From NCBI GenBank assembly GCA_034439475.1, contig JAWXAN010000046.1, positions 1-38,762 on the forward strand: a stretch of 38,762 nt of DNA, written 5' to 3'. The notes below the pieces were generated by a model, which saw nothing but the letters and a program-made list of their open reading frames with translations, was not told the origin of the DNA and did not search any database. Origin of the DNA: Candidatus Zixiibacteriota bacterium (GTDB lineage Bacteria > Zixibacteria > MSB-5A5 > GN15 > FEB-12). A program made the position numbers and the translations under genes. Position 1 is the first letter of the stretch. Each line of letters opens with the position of its first letter. Shown here piece by piece: positions 34,554 through 38,762 of this stretch.

Positions 34554-34701
34554 CTGACTCCTTGTGTACTCAAAATGATCGCATGTGCACAGTTGCATTC
34601 CAACGAGTGAATTGTTTCGCCTTTTGAGTCATACGGAGCGACAACACATATCGTATTATCGCGCCGCAATACTCTTTGGGCGCATCACAACGAAATGCGT
34701 C

Positions 34702-34926
34702 TTAGCGGTAGTTGCGAAGAAACTGCAACACCCGCTTCTGGGCCTCAATCTTGCCGAGACCGTATTTTTCCTGAACTTTACCGACCAGACGGTCATGCTT
34801 GCTTGCTACCACATACATGTCGCGATCTTCGGTGAAAGTGTCGCGCATCTTTCTTACTTTCCCTTTTCCACTTTTCCACTGTGTCCGTTCCGAGCTAAAT
34901 TCATCCTCAATGTCGTACCAGTCCAT
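34702..34926 (-). CDS. CsbD-like protein, divergent second copy
   Basis: 74 residues, ATG at 34926 with AAGGA upstream. It keeps the CsbD outline: MDWYDIEDEFSSERTQWKSGKGKVRKM (family: Q-x-x-G-x-x-K), then VASKHDRLVGKVQEKYGLGKIEAQKRV, whose second half is close to the family pattern. The first half is more charged than usual. Stress-induced family, role unknown. A 10-bp inverted repeat lies upstream (34972-35015). Confidence 0.8.
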   Translation of the reverse strand: MDWYDIEDEFSSERTQWKSGKGKVRKMRDTFTEDRDMYVVASKHDRLVGKVQEKYGLGKIEAQKRVLQFLRNYR

Positions 34927-35421
34927 GGCGTTGCTCCTTACTCTTACTCATTCCATTGTCTGTTTCTATCGGGGTTTGCAAGTCCGCACCTTGAAGAGCG
35001 GGCGATTGCAAACCCGACATGTCCTTGTTACGAAGACTAATTTAGGATTTGATGCAGCCAATACAATCGCCCAAAGAATTGAAAAAAGGTCTAATACGGG
35101 ATAACAGCGGCCGGACTAATCCGGATGGTAGATAGATTACCAGCATGGGAGTAATCCTCTGTGGACTTCTCTTAGATTTGGTAGGGCGGGTCCATCCGCG
35201 AACCCGCCGATTCACTGGATCATTGCAGATCGTAACTTTCTCTTTCCGCAGAAAAAAAAAGACTGGGTACACCACCCCGCCCTCGGCGGGACTCTTCCTT
35301 ACCCAGTTAGTCAAAACCCGAGAACAGTGAAATCCCGCACTACCTGATTGCCCCCGTGGGACGGTGAGCCAACATGCTTACTTGTGGAAAGAGAAAGAAA
35401 AACCGGCCCGAGCCCTTAAGA
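34927..35421. other. 495-bp intergenic region between regulator and CsbD gene
   Basis: No gene seen. It holds three inverted repeats. First: 10-bp arms 34972-34981 and 35006-35015, loop with an inner CCGC/GCGG stem. Second: a GC-rich hairpin at 35185-35208. Third: a branched terminator (35251-35307) for the regulator. The block ACAATCGCCCAAAGA at 35063 and the hairpin at 35185 recur at 38443 and 38568 at nearly the same spacing. Confidence 0.6.
35251..35307 (-). terminator. Rho-independent terminator of the first regulator gene
   Basis: On the minus strand, ACTGGGTA (35300-35307 complement) pairs with TACCCAGT (35262-35269 complement), with an inner CCCGCC/GGCGGG stem of 3-base loop (35276-35290). 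The outer stem is followed directly by nine T's (plus-strand A-run 35252-35260). It lies about 115 bases beyond the stop at 35422. Confidence 0.85.
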
Positions 35422-36180
35422 TCAGTTCGGCTCGCTGGATTTAGAAAAATATGCGCTGATGGAGCCTAAGCCCAGTGCCGCTGATAAGGTGTCGCCGCCA
35501 TTTTTTTGCGACAACTGGCCATGGACGAAAGTCGCAATCTGGAGACGGCTGTCCAAAGCGAGTTTCTCCAAAACATTGTGGACATGGCTCTTAACTGTAT
35601 GGATGGCAACACAGAGACGGTCTGCGATTTCTTTATTGCTCAGACCCTCAGAAATCAGGTCGATAACCTCCTGCTCACGGCGAGTCATTTGAACGTCATC
35701 GGGCATCTTCAAAGTCGGTTCTGATTTTAGGGACTGACCCACTATCTGGCTGAAAAGAGACTCAACCAGTTGGGGAGGCATTGTCTTCTGGTCCTCTACG
35801 ACAGAGCGCACGGTGCTAATTACCTCATCAAATCCAGCGTCTTTGAGGACGAAACTTGTTACTCCTGACCTAACATACTCTATGATTTCGAGTTGATTGG
35901 GAATAACGCCCATTCCGATAACCTGGACTTCAGCCGCGTCAAGTTTCAGCGCCTCAATGAGCGGAAGCGCGAGTTCTCTTGCCGTTGCAAGGTCAATAAG
36001 AATGATCTCCGGCTTTACCGCTCGCGCGACTGCAATGGCATCCTGCAAATTCGAGGTCGCAGGAACTTCTATATCAGAAAGGCCCGCGAATTTCTCCTTT
36101 AATCCTTCGCGCATGATGCGATTGCTCTCGACGACCAAGAGCTTTGTTCTATGCATGGTGGTTTCCCCTGAAAAGGACAT
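35422..36180 (-). CDS. NarL/FixJ-type response regulator
   Basis: 252 residues from the ATG at 36180 (AAGGAG, 6 bases); an ATG at 36156 is another candidate. The receiver domain starts TKLLVVESNRIMREGL, has Asp63 in IILIDLA as probable phosphoacceptor and Lys113 in FVLKDA. One of the usual acidic pair is Ser. The C-terminal LuxR-type HTH is complete: MTRREQEVIDLISEGLSNKE, then VAIHTVKSHVHNVLEKL. It is probably a transcription factor of the stress island; no sensor kinase is in the window. It is a tandem paralogue of the gene at 36491. Confidence 0.92.
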   Translation of the reverse strand: MSFSGETTMHRTKLLVVESNRIMREGLKEKFAGLSDIEVPATSNLQDAIAVARAVKPEIILIDLATARELALPLIEALKLDAAEVQVIGMGVIPNQLEIIEYVRSGVTSFVLKDAGFDEVISTVRSVVEDQKTMPPQLVESLFSQIVGQSLKSEPTLKMPDDVQMTRREQEVIDLISEGLSNKEIADRLCVAIHTVKSHVHNVLEKLALDSRLQIATFVHGQLSQKNGGDTLSAALGLGSISAYFSKSSEPN

Positions 36181-36490
36181 ACGCCACTCCTTCGGACATG
36201 AGGATACAATCTCCGCTTCTGTCATATATTGGACACTTTTTGCGTCCGTGAGTTCCTACTTAACGAGTTTTATACACGTTCCTCTATTTGCCAGCTTGAA
36301 AAGCTTAAACCAATTTATCACACAAGATAATACGCGCCGAGATTTGAGAATGTATCAGTCGCAGGCTTTAAATACGAATTAAACCGAATGGGAGACGATA
36401 AAGTGGTCTCGGCTTGTGAAGTCTGGCAGTAGGAATACTTGCCGTAGTCGACATCACATCAAACAGGGTACTTGCCTGCGGTGCTATGTT

Positions 36491-37174
36491 TTATCTCTGT
36501 TCTCCGATACCAATAACTGGCTGCTGGTTGCGATAAATCCCCGCGTATCTAATCAGTTCGAGGCGTGTGGATAAAGCAAGTTTCTCAAAGAGATTATGTA
36601 TATGGCTTTTGACCGTATGGGTGGCGATATTCAACTGATGCGCTATTTCTTTATTGCTCAGACCCGATGCAACATGATCGATGACTTCTTGTTCACGCCG
36701 AGTGATGCTAACAGCCTCAGAAACGCGAATGGGTTTGACTGTAACCTGTGGATCTATCGTGATAGTTCTGAAAAGCGAGTCAGTTACGGTCTGCGGAAGT
36801 ACCACCTGGCCGTCCAATACGTTTTGAATCGTCTGGATCAAATCCTGGAAGCTAGCATCCTCTAAAACAAATCCTCTCAGACCGATTTTGACGCAACTCA
36901 GCAGATCCACTTTCTCAGGCACCACATTGATCCCGACCATCTGGATAGCGGGGAATTTACTTCGCAGCTCAGTAGCGATAGAAATACTATTACCATGCTG
37001 GAGAGACATAGACTGCAAAATCAGATCCGGCTGAACCACTGAAGTAACTTCAAACGCCGTTGATGATTCGCTCATTTTGACTGTAGCGAAGTCAGAGGAG
37101 GTCTTAATCTTTGTAGTAATACCCTCTCTTAATACTCGATTGTCTTCTATTACCAACAATTGTTTCATTACCAT
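36491..37174 (-). CDS. NarL/FixJ-type regulator with pseudo-receiver domain
   Basis: 227 residues, ATG at 37174 with AGGAG upstream. The receiver-like domain begins KQLLVIEDNRVLREGI, but the phosphoacceptor position reads LILQSMS (Ser55 where the paralogue has Asp63), and the conserved Lys is Glu105 (FVLEDA). The HTH is intact: ITRREQEVIDHVASGLSNKE ... THTVKSHIHNLFEKL. This suggests phosphorylation-independent control, as in other atypical receivers. It lies 310 bases upstream of the typical paralogue. Confidence 0.9.
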   Translation of the reverse strand: MVMKQLLVIEDNRVLREGITTKIKTSSDFATVKMSESSTAFEVTSVVQPDLILQSMSLQHGNSISIATELRSKFPAIQMVGINVVPEKVDLLSCVKIGLRGFVLEDASFQDLIQTIQNVLDGQVVLPQTVTDSLFRTITIDPQVTVKPIRVSEAVSITRREQEVIDHVASGLSNKEIAHQLNIATHTVKSHIHNLFEKLALSTRLELIRYAGIYRNQQPVIGIGEQR

Positions 37175-37363
37175 GCCCCATTCTCCTCTCGCTCCAGCCC
37201 CTCAGAGCACCAGAGTCTTAAACGTAAGCTTGTCAGGAAGTTATGCTTGTGCCCGGAACTAATAAAATCAAGATCTCCCATAATTGCCATTGACTGTCAA
37301 TTCGATCTGTGATCCATTCTCCCGTCCATAACTACCTTATATACCAGCGCTACAAGGACATAA

Positions 37364-37394
37364 TTTATATGTATTATAAATTATTGCTTGTCAA
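37364..37394 (-). promoter_or_regulatory. possible sigma-70-type promoter
   Basis: On the minus strand TTGACA (37389-37394) is followed after 19 bases by TATAAA (37364-37369); ATATAA gives a spacing of 18. The surrounding DNA is AT-rich. It would leave a leader of about 180 bases before the regulator ATG. Spacing is longer than ideal and this is a pattern match only. Confidence 0.3.
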
Positions 37395-37539
37395 GAGAAA
37401 ATCGACCGAAGGATTGAAAAAAGAATTAACCCGTTGACCTTCAAGCTCTTCAAGTTTCTGATTCACACACCAATCAAAGATAGCGATTCGAAACTCTGCT
37501 TTAGTTGCTTCATGAGTAAGTGAATTCAATCCCGTAATG

Positions 37540-37562
37540 AAAAAACCCACTCGAAAGCGGGC
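37540..37562 (-). terminator. UUCG-loop Rho-independent terminator
   Basis: On the minus strand a CCCGCT/AGTGGG stem (37546-37561, one G-T pair) closes a UUCG tetraloop and is followed by six T's. It lies 85 bases after the PEP-CTERM gene stop and is a textbook intrinsic terminator for it. Confidence 0.85.
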
Positions 37563-37646
37563 TCTCTCAAGAAGCGATATTACAGGCGTGCGATGGGTCT
37601 GTAACGTTGGCTCTCGCTTGTGTTTGTGTGTTGACCTCGAACTGGC

Positions 37647-38294
37647 TTAGGAACGCATCCGTCTGATAGCGCTCGCACCAAGCAACCCTAATCCGAGCAG
37701 AAGCAAAGTGGCTGGCTCGGGATTTGTGTGAACGGATTCGTTTTCTGTCTCTCGCTCGGGATGAACTTGTGGGGCCGATCTGAGTGACTGGCTGTATTTG
37801 TCTATAACGATACCGTTCTCATTGCAGTGGACTATCGGCGACGACATTGTTTGAAGGGCCGAATGTTCGAACGGAACCGATGGATCAAAACTGCTTGGCA
37901 TATCAAACTCATAGCCGATGAATCGTCCAAGCGCTGTCTCTGTGAGCCCTCGACTGTCATAAGGAGGAAAGAGAGCCTCTTTTTGTGAAAGAGGGTTTTG
38001 ATTGATTGCTTCGTGTTGGATGTCGCTGGTCTCATAGACCCGAGTCGATTCAATTGCTGAAGAAATTGCAAAATGGGTGAAATACGGATTGGGACTACGT
38101 AGAGAGACGACGGGCATTGGCAGCGATGGATGCTCGATGGCATCACGCGACCAGTCGACCTGGACTGAAACTAAAGAGTTACCCTGATTGTGCAGATATT
38201 CGGTTTCTGGTCTTTGAAAGAAATCAAAAGTCTGCGAAACTGCTGGTGATACTAAAACTGTAATCAGTGTGAGGATGCGGACATTTCTTGACAT
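37647..38294 (-). CDS. PEP-CTERM sorting domain protein
   Basis: 215 residues, ATG at 38294 with GAGGAG upstream. A signal peptide (hydrophobic, VRILTLITVLVSPAVSQ) opens the protein. The C-terminus is a PEP-CTERM tail: NPEPATLLLLGLGLLGASAIRRMRS (25 residues), that is Pro-Glu-Pro, one membrane helix and a basic end. In such systems exosortase cleaves at the motif and the protein is retained on or released from the surface, often with exopolysaccharide. The middle has no recognised domain. No exosortase lies in the window. Confidence 0.88.
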   Translation of the reverse strand: MSRNVRILTLITVLVSPAVSQTFDFFQRPETEYLHNQGNSLVSVQVDWSRDAIEHPSLPMPVVSLRSPNPYFTHFAISSAIESTRVYETSDIQHEAINQNPLSQKEALFPPYDSRGLTETALGRFIGYEFDMPSSFDPSVPFEHSALQTMSSPIVHCNENGIVIDKYSQSLRSAPQVHPERETENESVHTNPEPATLLLLGLGLLGASAIRRMRS

Positions 38295-38762
38295 TAGTTA
38301 CTCCTCTATCATGTATCATTATAATCCGATGTTTCTAACTCCGGACAGCCCCGTGTATTATGTGAGCTATTACGCTTCGGCATATGGAGGTGGGCTCGAC
38401 TGCCGTTACGCATAGTCATATTATCAGGAGCTTACATATTTTACAATCGCCCAAAGAGATGGAAAAGGAGCCAACTATGGCCTATTTGTCTTTGCAACAA
38501 AAGGATTAGACCATTAGGCAGATTTGTGAACTCTACCACATCTTATACGAATTCTGGAAGGAAGAGACGGGTCCTTCTTCGAACCCGCCGATTTATGACC
38601 GTCAGGATCACGGCGATCCTGACCTACTAAGAGAAGAAAATGTCTCTCGTTGTCCGCCCCGGCGGAGTGTGGCACAAGAATCAAAGCCAACTTTCCCAGT
38701 ACGTCATTGCGGGCATAATAGCCAAAAAGTGTTGGTAAGTTATTCATTTTGGGCGGAGTTTA
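38295..38762. other. intergenic region with repeat-like hairpins to window edge
   Basis: No gene accepted; a 77-codon frame at 38514-38747 runs through the hairpins and is probably spurious. The segment holds ACAATCGCCCAAAGA (38443-38457), a CGGGT/ACCCG hairpin (38568-38587) and a perfect 9-bp stem GTCAGGATC/GATCCTGAC (38601-38623). The first two blocks match 35063 and 35187 at almost equal spacing. Confidence 0.6.
38568..38623. repeat. twin hairpin, REP-like
   Basis: Two short palindromic elements lie in tandem: CGGGT (38568-38572) with ACCCG (38583-38587), then GTCAGGATC (38601-38609) with GATCCTGAC (38615-38623), loop 5 bases. The first shares the sequence CGAACCCGCCGATT with the copy at 35200-35212. 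This is typical of dispersed intergenic palindromes. Confidence 0.55.

Larger units (their letters stand above)
37175..37646. other. 472-bp intergenic region
   Basis: No gene seen. It contains the terminator of the PEP-CTERM gene (37540-37562) and an AT-rich segment that may hold the promoter of the pseudo-receiver regulator (37364-37394). The remainder shows no feature I can support. Confidence 0.6.

Noticed and set aside
34585-35104. 151- and 101-codon plus-strand frames over the CsbD-like gene
   Set aside because: They lie across a better supported minus-strand gene and intergenic hairpins, and show no domain.
38514-38747. 77-codon minus-strand frame at the right edge
   Set aside because: It runs through two palindromic repeats and reads like a translated intergenic repeat.

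Overview
The window looks like a chromosomal segment of a Gram-negative bacterium from a poorly cultured lineage, probably in or near the FCB superphylum; a Zixibacteria-like genome is my best guess, from gene content only. Supporting signs are a DUF2723 membrane glycosyltransferase-like protein, the DUF4159-DUF4175-TPR operon, separate SecD and SecF, lipoproteins with lipoboxes and a PEP-CTERM protein. Every protein gene except one (2189-2437) is on the minus strand, so the map reads from right to left. TGA is used as an ordinary stop (for example at 4302-4304). I saw no rRNA, tRNA, CRISPR array or intact insertion sequence.

Region 1-18.5 kb is mostly housekeeping and membrane genes: a DUF2723 protein cut by the window edge, a lone plus-strand small membrane protein, the operon DUF4159 / DUF4175 / TPR, a cupin protein, secD-secF ended by a strong terminator, a small hypothetical, a Na+/Ca2+ exchanger-like protein, DUF502 coupled to a PtsN-like/CBS regulator, and an overlapping three-gene set resembling complex I subunits J, K and N. 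This last set is unusual. L and M are absent, and several residues of the proton path are replaced, including both buried glutamates of NuoK by glutamine.

Region 18.5-25.6 kb holds ridA, plsC and cmk. Next comes a probable envelope-stress operon (ECF sigma factor, zinc-finger anti-sigma factor, two PspC proteins and a LiaF-like protein), then holA and a divergent RNase H-fold protein.

Region 25.7-37.2 kb is an accessory, stress-flavoured island: a coiled-coil lipoprotein, two CsbD-like proteins, two Lmo0937-like mini membrane proteins, three consecutive YtxH proteins with a DUF948-like partner, an M48 lipoprotein protease, a FAD oxidoreductase/Rieske protein broken by one in-frame TGA, a Ser/Gly-rich secreted protein, a cluster with an apparent relic of an IS110-type transposase domain, and two tandem NarL-type regulators. 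The second regulator lacks the phosphoacceptor aspartate. Many families occur in duplicate, suggesting a locally expanded stress or envelope module under the two regulators.

Region 37.2-38.76 kb contains a PEP-CTERM protein with a clear UUCG terminator and a repeat-like intergenic segment that shares two conserved blocks, at the same spacing, with 35063-35212.
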